Positions 7,954-16,190 of a stretch of DNA of 26,617 bases are shown here, one piece after another. The DNA is taken from positions 1 to 26,617 of the forward strand of contig CAYSZH010000052.1 in the NCBI GenBank assembly GCA_964435305.1. Direction: 5' to 3'. Source of the stretch: Granulosicoccus sp964435305. Its GTDB lineage: Bacteria > Pseudomonadota > Gammaproteobacteria > Granulosicoccales > Granulosicoccaceae. How positions within the stretch are numbered: position 1 is the first letter of the stretch; each line of letters begins with the position of its first letter. Below the pieces are notes generated by a model that was not told where the DNA came from, ran no database searches, and saw only the letters and a list, made by a program, of their open reading frames with translations. The position numbers and the translations under genes are program-made.

Positions 7954-9234
7954 TTACACGAAAGGTAAATAATAATCGCGAACATCGTCAACACTTTTAC
8001 CTTTTAGGCGATTCCACTCGTCCCGTTTTAGGTAGATCAACGCATCGCAATAAAGCGCGCCCAGCGCATTTCTCAATTCTGAATCGGCATCCAAGGCATC
8101 GAGAGATTTTGCCAGGCTTGATGGAACATGGCGCTTTTCCCTTACACGTTCGACACCGTCAAGATCCTCTGCCGACTGCAAGGATACCTTTTTCTCAAAT
8201 CCTAGCTTACTCGCCTGAAGCACTGATGCAACAGCTTGATACGGATTGACAGCGCAGTCTGCCATTCGGTGTTCCAGCCTAGCAGAACCTGGTGATTTTG
8301 TTGAACAACGCGTTGTCACAAAACGGTGATCATCTGCCCAGTTTGCCCAGTACCCGGCCATAGCACCTTTATTTAACCTGTCATAGCTATTAACCGTCAC
8401 TGCCAACAACCCGGCAAGAGACTCATGGTGAGAAATCAGGCCGGCTATGCAGTGCTTTGCCATCTCTGACAATTCACCGCTTGGTGCAATCGGGTTATTT
8501 CCCTCTTGGTCAGAGAAACTAAAATTGACGTGCATGCCAGAACCGCCTCTGTCCGGTACCGGTTTTGGCAGAAAGCTCAGCAGCAGGCCTTTTCTAAACG
8601 CTATTTCACGTGCCATAGAACGTAACAAAAAAGCATCATCACACGCTTTTACCGCGTCAGTAAAACGCAAGGTAAACTCAAACTGTCCGTTGTCATACTC
8701 CCCATTCATGCTCTCAAGCGGTATGTCGGCCACATGTGCCGCTTCCCATATTGCATCAGTTAAACCGCGGGGATCATTTTCAGGGCCAGTACCATAAACG
8801 AAAGCACCAGGTGTGTCGTATGGGCGCCAGACACCGTCTTGATCACGTTGAAAAATAAAACCTTCTGTCTCAAGCCCAACCATTGGGGAGTAGCCCAAGC
8901 TTTGCCATTCAGACACGGTGCGCTTCAACATGGATCTTGCGCATAAGCCGTATGGCTCGTCATCAACTATCAGATCTCCCAGCGCTATCTCCGTTGAAGA
9001 TTGCCAGGACGTACGGCGCTCAGCATCAAGCTTTAACTCCATATCTGGCAGACCTTCATAAAAGCCATTTCCAGGAATGGAGAGCAAATCACGGTCATAG
9101 GTCACACCAAATACGGCGCGAGTAAAACCAACCGAACCGTTTGCCGCGACATCAGTCGGAACATACTTTCCACGCGGCAAATTGAGCAAATCACAAAACA
9201 TGACGCGGGTTCTATTGATGGATTGATCAGGCAT
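7954..9234 (-). CDS. glutamine synthetase family protein, probable gamma-glutamyl-amine ligase (PuuA-like)
   Basis: A 426-residue member of the glutamine synthetase family, shorter at the N-terminus than PuuA (472). Family marks include VGLETEGFIF near residue 120, GEYDNGQFEF (the ExxxGQxE core) near 178, the GSGMHVNFSF loop near 232, VNSYDRLNKG near 283 and ARLEHRMADCAVNPYQA near 321-337. This subfamily ATP-dependently joins glutamate to an amine, as PuuA does with putrescine, IpuC with isopropylamine and AtdA1 with aniline. It is the last gene of the operon, 35 bases after the P450. Clustering with an amidotransferase, a PuuC-like dehydrogenase and a P450 points to gamma-glutamylation of an amine rather than ammonia assimilation. 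The exact amine is unknown. Confidence 0.85.
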   Translation of the reverse strand: MPDQSINRTRVMFCDLLNLPRGKYVPTDVAANGSVGFTRAVFGVTYDRDLLSIPGNGFYEGLPDMELKLDAERRTSWQSSTEIALGDLIVDDEPYGLCARSMLKRTVSEWQSLGYSPMVGLETEGFIFQRDQDGVWRPYDTPGAFVYGTGPENDPRGLTDAIWEAAHVADIPLESMNGEYDNGQFEFTLRFTDAVKACDDAFLLRSMAREIAFRKGLLLSFLPKPVPDRGGSGMHVNFSFSDQEGNNPIAPSGELSEMAKHCIAGLISHHESLAGLLAVTVNSYDRLNKGAMAGYWANWADDHRFVTTRCSTKSPGSARLEHRMADCAVNPYQAVASVLQASKLGFEKKVSLQSAEDLDGVERVREKRHVPSSLAKSLDALDADSELRNALGALYCDALIYLKRDEWNRLKGKSVDDVRDYYLPFV

Positions 9235-9269
9235 TAGATATGGCGTTGAATAGCATAAGTTTCGATGGG

Positions 9270-10526
9270 TTAACTAAGCTCGACACGAACGGGGAGCTTC
9301 TTGACGCCGCAAATAAAATTGGATCGAGTCCAGCTTGGCGCAGCCGTGGCGCTAATCGTTTTAAGTCGTTTGCAGACCTCCTGTAATACAACTTCAACTT
9401 CCATTTTTGCAAGATAACGACCTAGACAAACATGTGCCCCACCTTGTCCAAAAGCCAAATGCCGATTCGGCTTTCTATCCAGCATAACCTGATCAGGATT
9501 CTCGAAAACAGCCTCATCCCGGCTACCGGAGACAAACCACAATAACACTTTATCTCCCTCACGGATGGTTTTTCCATGCAATTGGATATCCTCTGTAGCA
9601 GTTCGCCGAAAGTGCATTGTGGGCGAGGCGTATCGAATAAATTCGTCGGCACAGGTATCCCAATAGCGGCCTGTTTTCAGCTGCTCAAATAATTGAGGAT
9701 TGTTTGCCAGAACGTTTAGGGCCATGGCAATGGAATATCGCGTGGTGTCGTTTCCAGCTGCCACCAGGAGACAAAAGAAATTCTTGAATTCCTGTTCATC
9801 CAGCGAATTTTCATCACGCATCATCAGCCGTAATATTCCATTTTCTGCTAATGGCTTTTTACCGCTAAGCAGATCCGCTGCATAGTCATAAAGTTCGGCC
9901 CCTGCCGGGCTCCGAAACGGCATCATGCGATACTCTTCCGTGTCCATCTTATCCACCACATGCTCAGTAAATTCAGGATCAGTATTGCCAATCAAGGCAT
10001 CGCCTTTTTCAACCAACCACTCCAGATCGGCGTCAGGTACACCCAGAATTCTGCCCAGCATGAACATGGGCAATTGTTTTGCAATCGCATTTACCGCATC
10101 GAACTCACGTTCGCTTAATGCCTTATCGACAATATCAGCCGCCAGCTCTCTTATAAGCGGCTGAAATTGGTCGATGCTCTTTTTCGTAAATGCCGGGTTG
10201 ACTTTGGCTCGAGTTTGGCGGTGCTCCGGAGCATCGGTTTCCTGAAAAGTACGGCGAGCAAGATACTCCTCACGGCTTTGATCTTCAATGCGTATGCCTT
10301 GCGCCGAGCTAAAAACAGTGCCTTGCTTATTCGCTAGTGAAATATCAGCGAACCGGGTTAAATTCCAAAAGCCTCGAGTGTGCTCGTCCCCGTTAGTCCA
10401 GCTAACAGGGTCATCCTGGCGCAGGCGAGCGAAGGTTTTATGCGGCACACCAGAAACAAAACTATCGTGACTCGATAAATCCAGGTAGCCATCGTCAAAG
10501 GCTTTGCTGCTTTCTAACTCACCCAC
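9270..10526 (-). CDS. cytochrome P450 monooxygenase
   Basis: A bacterial class I-type soluble P450 with no membrane anchor. Visible motifs are the oxygen-binding I-helix AGNDTT, the ExxR pair in DEFIRY, and the heme-ligand loop FGQGGAHVCLG with its cysteine near residue 367. I chose the GTG at 10524-10526, which overlaps the TAG of the amidotransferase gene by one base (TAGTG) and has GGGGAT upstream; a longer form from GTG 10554-10556 is open but overlaps that gene by 31 bases. No ferredoxin or ferredoxin reductase is encoded in the window, so electrons must come from elsewhere. In this operon it stands where the Puu pathway has a flavin amine oxidase; oxidation of an amine or its gamma-glutamyl conjugate is inferred. 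Confidence 0.95.
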   Translation of the reverse strand: MGELESSKAFDDGYLDLSSHDSFVSGVPHKTFARLRQDDPVSWTNGDEHTRGFWNLTRFADISLANKQGTVFSSAQGIRIEDQSREEYLARRTFQETDAPEHRQTRAKVNPAFTKKSIDQFQPLIRELAADIVDKALSEREFDAVNAIAKQLPMFMLGRILGVPDADLEWLVEKGDALIGNTDPEFTEHVVDKMDTEEYRMMPFRSPAGAELYDYAADLLSGKKPLAENGILRLMMRDENSLDEQEFKNFFCLLVAAGNDTTRYSIAMALNVLANNPQLFEQLKTGRYWDTCADEFIRYASPTMHFRRTATEDIQLHGKTIREGDKVLLWFVSGSRDEAVFENPDQVMLDRKPNRHLAFGQGGAHVCLGRYLAKMEVEVVLQEVCKRLKTISATAAPSWTRSNFICGVKKLPVRVELS

Positions 10527-11245
10527 TACGGTATCCCCATAAAAAACTGTGTACACCAGGCCGCAAACACATCGCCATGCTGCTCTGTGGCTAAACTGGC
10601 TAAAGCCACATCCATATCCTGTTTTGGGATTTTTGATTCTGTAGCACGCAAAACACTTAGCATGAAATCATGCGTGAATTCGGGATGCCCCTGCGTGGTG
10701 AATATATGCTGTCCCTTAGAGAAACTGGCAATTGGACATTTCTCACTCGAACCCAAAAGATCACAGGCGTCAGGTAGTTCTGCGACAAAGTCCTCATGAA
10801 ACATATACAGTGGCAGCTGTGTTTGCGCTGGAACCATCCAAGCCCGCGACTGGGTATATTCAGTGAATTGAATACCCACATTGTAGCCATGATCTGATCG
10901 AAGCACCTTTCCACCTAGTGCTAAGGCGATTGCCTGATGCCCAAAACAGGACCCCATAAGCGGCTTCTTTGCCGCATCACATTGGCGAATAAAACGCATT
11001 AAGTCATCGGTGAAACAGTGTTGATCCAATACGCTTAAAGGACTACCCGTGATTAAATAAGCATCTTGCTCGTCAACCGCGGCTGGCAGCTCTCCGCCAA
11101 TAGTCATGTAAATCCGATATTGATAACGTTGATCACCTGCATCGAACAAATCACGAAATCGGTGCGCATCATCAGGAAAGGCATCACCTATCTCAACGCT
11201 TTTGTCGTGATTGGTTTGTAGAATACCCAGCCGTAAGCGTTTCAT
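10526..11245 (-). CDS. class I glutamine amidotransferase-like hydrolase, probable gamma-glutamyl hydrolase of the amine pathway
   Basis: A 239-residue stand-alone class I glutamine amidotransferase domain. The nucleophile is C100 in GSCFGHQ, and the His-Glu pair is H187 and E189 in QGHPEF; the substrate-loop TGSP is at residues 66-69. There is no synthetase domain. In the Puu, isopropylamine and aniline routes a protein of this broad class removes glutamate from the gamma-glutamyl intermediate (PuuD) or assists the ligase (AtdA2), and the neighbourhood fits that. The loop around the cysteine is nearer GMP-synthase-type amidotransferases than PuuD. It is coupled to the P450 by a TAGTG overlap and separated from the transporter by a stem-loop. 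Confidence 0.85.
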   Translation of the reverse strand: MKRLRLGILQTNHDKSVEIGDAFPDDAHRFRDLFDAGDQRYQYRIYMTIGGELPAAVDEQDAYLITGSPLSVLDQHCFTDDLMRFIRQCDAAKKPLMGSCFGHQAIALALGGKVLRSDHGYNVGIQFTEYTQSRAWMVPAQTQLPLYMFHEDFVAELPDACDLLGSSEKCPIASFSKGQHIFTTQGHPEFTHDFMLSVLRATESKIPKQDMDVALASLATEQHGDVFAAWCTQFFMGIP

Positions 11246-11300
11246 GTATCTCGGTTTATGCGTGAAATAAAAAGAGTTGAACGTTGCTTCTCGACAATCT

Positions 11301-11327
11301 GTATAGCCGCAAACAATGCGGCCATAC
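11301..11327 (-). other. intercistronic stem-loop between tctC-like and amidotransferase genes
   Basis: Ten paired positions, 11301-11310 with 11318-11327, around a 7-base loop. Read as minus-strand RNA every position pairs, with one G-U wobble; read as plus-strand RNA the same position is an A-C mismatch, so the structure suits the operon transcript. No U-run follows, so it is not a classic terminator. Stem-loops just downstream of binding-protein genes commonly protect the upstream message and raise its level; that role here is inferred. Confidence 0.6.
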
Positions 11328-11343
11328 CATGTCGCTTATATTA

Positions 11344-12282
11344 TTACTTTAAGATATCGGCAATTTCAGCGGACTTGCCACGATCGGTTTCTATTCGAGC
11401 CTGCGACTCGGCCATTCCCTGCCAGTAAACTCGTGCACCCGTTTCTTTCATCAATGTTTGGGCTTCATCTCCCGCCATAGTATCGGCCGCTACTTTGGCA
11501 ATAACATCGATGACTTCCTGAGGCGTACCCTTCTTTACAAATAAACCATTCCACAATTCAACATCGTTTACCCCAGACTGTGCCGCGAGAGTTTCTACGC
11601 CATCGAGCTTTGCAATCGGCTCAGCACCAATATTTGCCAGCACATTAACGTCATCCAGACAGGGTTCGATTAAGGCTAATGTGGTGTTGATGACATCCGC
11701 ATCACCTGATGACAAGGTGTTGCAATCGAGCAAATCAAACGCTGCGTCATCGGCAAATTCAAAATCCATGAGTTTCGCTGCAGCCATTGAAGCTTGCGTG
11801 GGAGTTAGCCCTGCACCAAAGTGCCCCAATATCACATCATTGTCTTTGGCATGAGCAGCCAGGCTTGCCATATCTGAATAGGGCGCATCACCAGAGGCTG
11901 CCAGTACGAACGGATACGTTAAGAAAATTCCCACTGGTATAAAGCTGTCTTCTTCAATACCAATGTCAATTTTAGGACCAACTACTGGCACACCGATAAC
12001 AAAAGAGCCAATCATGGAACCATCAGCAGGTCCATTGAGTACTTCCAACGCTCCTGGGAACGGCCCATCGCCGCCACCTGGTTTATTAACAACGGATGCT
12101 GCGACGCCAGTCGCTTTCTCCATCTCGGCTGCAATCATCCGCGTTAATATGTCTTCAAAGTCACCCGGTGGCCAAGGCACAACAAACTGCACTGGGCTTT
12201 CGGGATATGCCGCGGCTGCAGGGCTCATCGCACAAATGGCTGATGAGCACGCTAGCAACACTATTTGAACAAATTTCTTCAT
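11344..12282 (-). CDS. tctC: tripartite tricarboxylate transporter substrate-binding protein (TctC/Bug family)
   Basis: A 312-residue periplasmic solute-binding protein. Residues 1-25 form a Sec signal peptide (MKKFVQIVLL, ending SPAAAA) with a likely cut before YPESP. The mature protein starts with the family pattern FVVPWPPGDFEDILTR and continues with VVNKPGGGDG, the segment that holds ligand in Bug proteins. Usual Bug proteins have a G-G/T pair where this one has DFE, so its ligand may be atypical. An AGGAG ribosome binding site lies 8 bases before the ATG. It is encoded with its own TctA and TctB, inside the amine operon, and most likely delivers the pathway substrate; Bug ligands are usually carboxylates. 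Confidence 0.88.
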   Translation of the reverse strand: MKKFVQIVLLACSSAICAMSPAAAAYPESPVQFVVPWPPGDFEDILTRMIAAEMEKATGVAASVVNKPGGGDGPFPGALEVLNGPADGSMIGSFVIGVPVVGPKIDIGIEEDSFIPVGIFLTYPFVLAASGDAPYSDMASLAAHAKDNDVILGHFGAGLTPTQASMAAAKLMDFEFADDAAFDLLDCNTLSSGDADVINTTLALIEPCLDDVNVLANIGAEPIAKLDGVETLAAQSGVNDVELWNGLFVKKGTPQEVIDVIAKVAADTMAGDEAQTLMKETGARVYWQGMAESQARIETDRGKSAEIADILK

Positions 12283-12308
12283 TACTTTTCTCCTGATAAA
12301 ATGACAAA

Positions 12309-13802
12309 CTACTGGTAGTTAAGTCGTCGATTTTTAATTGTCGAAACAATGATGAAACCAACGACTAAAAGAATCACCACAAACAAAGTCCCTGAAACAG
12401 GACGGTTAATTAAGTCAACGGCAAATTTTATTTGCCCTGCCCCCGCAGTTAAGCGCTCGATAATAATTGACCCAAGCACAAGACCCAAAACCACCGGTAC
12501 TAACGGCCAATCCAAACGCCTGAAAACATACCCTATATAACCAAAAATAACGGCAAACACGCAGTCTGCGAGGCTATTACGAATCGAGTAAACGCCAACA
12601 AAAGATAAGATCATGATAAACCCACCAAGAAAACGATTAGGGATGTGGGTTAACTTGGCGATGAAGCGTGTGGATACGAGCAAGGTTGCCAGTACCAACA
12701 CATTGATAACAAGTAATGCACTAAACAAGCTAAAGATAAAGTCCGGGTTGTTTTCAAAAACATCCGGGCCTGGCTTAATCCCGGCATCGAAAAAGACCAC
12801 CATCATCATTGCCGTTAATGCCTCACCGGGAACACCCAATGCTAACAACGGAATCATTGCCGCAGCAGGTACCGCGTTGTTAGCGGTTTCAGATGCTATG
12901 AGACCCTGTTTCGAACCATGACCAAAACGGGCAGGCTCTTTTGACAATGCGCGCGCAGTGGAATAACTAAAAAACTGCGCAACGAATTCACCCACACCAG
13001 GGATGATCCCCATAATGGTGCCGTAACAAGCGGATATCGTCGTAATCAGCTTGTTTTTAAATAAGGTACGAAAGCCTCGCAATACACCCCCTGTCACTCT
13101 TGCTTCAGGCGGATCATCATCTTTACCGACCATTAAATTAAGCGCCTGACTCAGTGCAAAAATGCCAATAATGACCACAATCAAATTAAATCCGGAATAC
13201 AGATACTCGATACCAAACGTATAGCGATCTATTTGACGTGTGGACTGCCGCCCCACTAAGGCAATTAGAAAACCAAAACCAAATAGCATGGCCGCTATAC
13301 CCATCGACTGGCGGTGAGCCGCAATAAGTAAGACAGCTCCAAGAATGGCAGCCATCAATATATCGCGTTGGCCAAACAAAGCACCCAGATCTCTAAGATA
13401 CGGTCCAAAAACAAACAGAGCACATAGCGCACAAAGAATGGAGAAAAGCCCACCGAAGAAGGATGCAGAATACGCCAACGATAACGCATCCGCCGCCTCA
13501 CCACGGCGTGTCAGTGCATAACCATCGTAAGTGGTTAAGGCGTTAACAGGTGTACCCGGAGTATTGATTAAAATGGCGGGTATCGCTCCTCCATACATAG
13601 AAGAGCCATACACACCGAGCAATAATACAAGGCTGACAAGATCATCTAGAAATACCGTTGCAGGCAACAGTATCGCAATCGCAATCGCTGGACCAATACC
13701 AGGAACAGCCCCAATAAAAAGGCCACCAACCGAGCCAATGAGAATGGCAAGCAACACAGGCGGTGCCATCAAATTTTCAAGACCGAGCAGAAACGCATCC
13801 AT
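12309..13802 (-). CDS. tctA: tripartite tricarboxylate transporter permease (TctA family)
   Basis: A 497-residue inner-membrane protein with about ten to twelve hydrophobic segments, the normal size for TctA. Diagnostic stretches are GAVPGIGPAIAIAILLP near residue 32, GVYGSSMYGGAIPAILINTPGTP near 64-86 (the family signature), and GIIPGVGEFVAQFFSY with the PAAAMIPLLALGVPGEALTA repeat near 265-330. It couples ion flow to uptake of the solute handed over by TctC. It starts two bases after the stop of the TctB-like gene. Confidence 0.95.
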   Translation of the reverse strand: MDAFLLGLENLMAPPVLLAILIGSVGGLFIGAVPGIGPAIAIAILLPATVFLDDLVSLVLLLGVYGSSMYGGAIPAILINTPGTPVNALTTYDGYALTRRGEAADALSLAYSASFFGGLFSILCALCALFVFGPYLRDLGALFGQRDILMAAILGAVLLIAAHRQSMGIAAMLFGFGFLIALVGRQSTRQIDRYTFGIEYLYSGFNLIVVIIGIFALSQALNLMVGKDDDPPEARVTGGVLRGFRTLFKNKLITTISACYGTIMGIIPGVGEFVAQFFSYSTARALSKEPARFGHGSKQGLIASETANNAVPAAAMIPLLALGVPGEALTAMMMVVFFDAGIKPGPDVFENNPDFIFSLFSALLVINVLVLATLLVSTRFIAKLTHIPNRFLGGFIMILSFVGVYSIRNSLADCVFAVIFGYIGYVFRRLDWPLVPVVLGLVLGSIIIERLTAGAGQIKFAVDLINRPVSGTLFVVILLVVGFIIVSTIKNRRLNYQ

Positions 13803-13804
13803 AG

Positions 13805-14542
13805 CTAGAAATACGTCAACATGAAAGCACGAACCGAGGCTGGTAATTGATCATAGAGCCAAATACTCACCGGTGTTTTAATCTGCAGTAGTGTGCGAAA
13901 AACGATCACGATCACGACGCTTAACCCGAACCCTCGCAGTAACCACACTGGCGAGCGATAGCCCAGGCGCCACGTAAAGAAAGTACCCAGTATCAGCGTA
14001 GAAACTAAGTAGCCTAGAATAGGGACAAAATAAGTGTACGCAATAAAGTAGGCAACATATTCCAGAGCGGCGAGATACTTTGAGAATTCATAGCTTGCAT
14101 CGGTAGGTTGCATAAACCGTTTACGGAAACGATGGACGCGTAAAGATGAGCGATAGTTGACGATGGTTGTGGGTACCAGCAACAACAAACACAACAAAGG
14201 AACAACCCACGACTGCTTGAGAATACGGCCAAATCGGGTCAATCGGCCTTCCACTTCAACCAGACCGACTTGATGGCCGATGTATGCTCCAAGGTTATCC
14301 GGGAGTGTTCGCTTATCCCAGCCAGTTTGCGAAAAAAAGAAAAACAAGAAAAAAAATGCCACCAGCATGGCGATAAAAGAGACCTGCAGATCGCCACGCC
14401 CTCTCCTAAAGCGAAACAAATTTTCTACTTTGACCTTTTCATCGGCAACACAGTGGCTTTTGAATCCGCCACTGGAGTTAAGATCATCCAGCGGCATCGC
14501 CTCATCAAACATCAATAGGTCATTAGGGACAGGCTTACTCAC
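13805..14542 (-). CDS. tctB: TctB-family small permease subunit with an extended N-terminus
   Basis: About 245 residues. Four hydrophobic segments are visible from about residue 55 onward (FIAMLVAFFFLFFFF, SWVVPLLCLLLLVP, a segment around YVAYFIAYTYFVPILGYLVSTLI, and GLSVVIVIVFRTLLQI), matching the TctB layout. The first 50 residues are polar and acidic, which makes it longer than the usual 150-180. Of three possible starts (TTG 14554, GTG 14542, ATG further in) I chose the GTG that overlaps the dehydrogenase stop as GTGA. Position between the dehydrogenase and TctA supports the assignment. Confidence 0.8.
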   Translation of the reverse strand: MSKPVPNDLLMFDEAMPLDDLNSSGGFKSHCVADEKVKVENLFRFRRGRGDLQVSFIAMLVAFFFLFFFFSQTGWDKRTLPDNLGAYIGHQVGLVEVEGRLTRFGRILKQSWVVPLLCLLLLVPTTIVNYRSSLRVHRFRKRFMQPTDASYEFSKYLAALEYVAYFIAYTYFVPILGYLVSTLILGTFFTWRLGYRSPVWLLRGFGLSVVIVIVFRTLLQIKTPVSIWLYDQLPASVRAFMLTYF

Positions 14543-15984
14543 AGCTTTATCCAAGCCGTCTTTTTATTGATGAACTTATCGAATGCATGCTGTGATTTAT
14601 CCGAGCCATTACCAGACTGCTTGTGACCACCCAAAGGTACCGTGTTGTCTGCTCCACCATAGGTGTTAACGTGAACAACCCCCGCATTGATACCAGATAC
14701 CATGCGATGAGCGCGCGATAACGAGCTGGTCCAAACACCAGCAGCCAGCCCGAGCTCGGTATCATTGGCCAAGCTTGTTGCCTGTGCCTCGTCTTTGAAT
14801 GGGGTTACAGTCAATACCGGCCCGAATACTTCGTCTGTAAAAAGCTGGTCTGTTGCTTGTACATCGGTAACCACCGCAGGTTTCATATAAAAACCACCTG
14901 TCTCGCTTAGCATTCTTTCTCCGCCAATCACTGAATCGTGGCCATCAAGCATTGCAAGCACGCGCTGCATATGATCGTTGGAATTCAACGCGCCTATTTC
15001 TGTACTCAGCTGCAATGGGTCGCCCACACGCATCTCGCCAGAGAGCTTTGTCACTTCATCCACAAACTGATCATGGACACTTTGTTGCACCAATAGTCGA
15101 GACCCTGCAACACACACCTGTCCGGCATTGCGGAAAATACCATTAACAACACTTATCGCCGCAAGCTGCAAGTTTTCCGTATCTTCAAATACGATATGCG
15201 GCGATTTCCCTCCCAGCTCTAAGTACACACGCTTAAGATTGGATTGTGCAGAGTATTCCAGTAATTTTCGCCCAACTAATCCAGACCCGGTAAACACTAA
15301 TGTATCCACCTCCATTGAACGGGCGAGCTCACTGCCAACCGTCTCACCTCCACCGGTTACGACATTTAAAACGCCTTCAGGTAATCCTGCCTCATGAGCT
15401 AATGCGACAATTCGGAGCAATGATAAAGAAGCATTTTCAGGTGGCTTTAACACAACGCTATTACCAGATGCCAAAGCCGGGGCCAGTTTCCAGGCACCGA
15501 TCATCAATGGAAAATTCCAAGGTATGATGGCGGCCACAACACCAACAGGAACGTTATGAATTAACCCAAGAGTATCGGCAGCAGTAGGCGCAATTTCGCC
15601 ATAAAGCTTGTCAATCGATTCAGCGTAAAAACGGATGGTATTGGCAGCCGAAAGCGGTTCGGCCTTATAGGCCATGGAAATTTCAGTGCCATTATCACGC
15701 ACACCGAGAACAGCAAGCTCTAAGGCGTGTGATTCGATTAGATCAGCCCACTTATATAATATTTTTTTCTTAGCTATTGGTGCTTGCGACGCCCAAACAC
15801 CACTACTAAATGTTCGCCTGGCAGCCGCTGTCGCGGCACGCACGTCATCTGCTGTAGCCTCAGGCAATTTCGCAATAACACCACCATCGATGGGTGACAC
15901 AACATCACGTGTTTGACCGTTTGACGACGGAACGACTTTGCCATCGATTAACATTGCTGGTGTATCGATTTCACGCACGCGCAA
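14539..15984 (-). CDS. aldehyde dehydrogenase, PuuC-like
   Basis: A 481-residue NAD(P)-dependent aldehyde dehydrogenase. The catalytic set is present: N157 in PWNFP, K180 in LKPPE, E256 in LELGGKSP and nucleophile C291 in GQVCVAGSR. The C-terminal block VPLGGHKQSGNGSDKSQHAFDKF closely follows that of E. coli PuuC, which oxidises gamma-glutamyl-gamma-aminobutyraldehyde. It is the first gene of the operon. The start is unclear: TTG 15982-15984 is used here, but a GGGAG ribosome binding site at 16015-16019 sits 6 bases before an in-frame CTG at 16006-16008, giving an N-terminal extension that lines up with PuuC. ATG 15952-15954 would be too short. Confidence 0.92.
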   Translation of the reverse strand: MRVREIDTPAMLIDGKVVPSSNGQTRDVVSPIDGGVIAKLPEATADDVRAATAAARRTFSSGVWASQAPIAKKKILYKWADLIESHALELAVLGVRDNGTEISMAYKAEPLSAANTIRFYAESIDKLYGEIAPTAADTLGLIHNVPVGVVAAIIPWNFPLMIGAWKLAPALASGNSVVLKPPENASLSLLRIVALAHEAGLPEGVLNVVTGGGETVGSELARSMEVDTLVFTGSGLVGRKLLEYSAQSNLKRVYLELGGKSPHIVFEDTENLQLAAISVVNGIFRNAGQVCVAGSRLLVQQSVHDQFVDEVTKLSGEMRVGDPLQLSTEIGALNSNDHMQRVLAMLDGHDSVIGGERMLSETGGFYMKPAVVTDVQATDQLFTDEVFGPVLTVTPFKDEAQATSLANDTELGLAAGVWTSSLSRAHRMVSGINAGVVHVNTYGGADNTVPLGGHKQSGNGSDKSQHAFDKFINKKTAWIKL

Positions 15985-16060
15985 GCTATCGATTTTTGCC
16001 TGTTCCAGAATCTACTCCCACCCACTCAGACTAGAGTCAGACCTTATCATCATTCTAATA

Positions 16061-16079
16061 TTTGAACCATAGGTTCAAA
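16061..16079. promoter_or_regulatory. perfect 19-bp palindrome, likely IclR-type operator
   Basis: Two 8-base arms, TTTGAACC and GGTTCAAA, are exact inverted copies around the 3-base spacer ATA. It lies in the 206-base gap between the divergent dehydrogenase operon and the IclR gene. Size and symmetry suit IclR-family operators such as the KdgR type. It overlaps the presumed -35 element of the IclR promoter, as expected for self-regulation, and could control both directions. Confidence 0.7.
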
Positions 16080-16091
16080 ATACGATATAGT
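16062..16091 (+). promoter_or_regulatory. candidate sigma-70 promoter of the IclR gene
   Basis: TTGAAC at 16062-16067 and TATAGT at 16086-16091 are 18 bases apart. The -35 element lies inside the palindrome. A promoter for the opposite operon must also lie in this gap but no convincing pair was found. Confidence 0.45.
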
Positions 16092-16190
16092 GATTGCGTC
16101 CCATTCTTGTGTCAGATCGACTTCCCCTGATTGCGAAAATCTGACATTTATTACATCCAATAAGCCAGTCACATTAACCAGGCGATATGA

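Noticed and set aside
7806..7994. 62-codon minus-strand frame with a hydrophobic start
   Set aside because: It overlaps the end of the glutamine-synthetase-like gene out of frame, has no clear ribosome binding site and no recognisable protein pattern.
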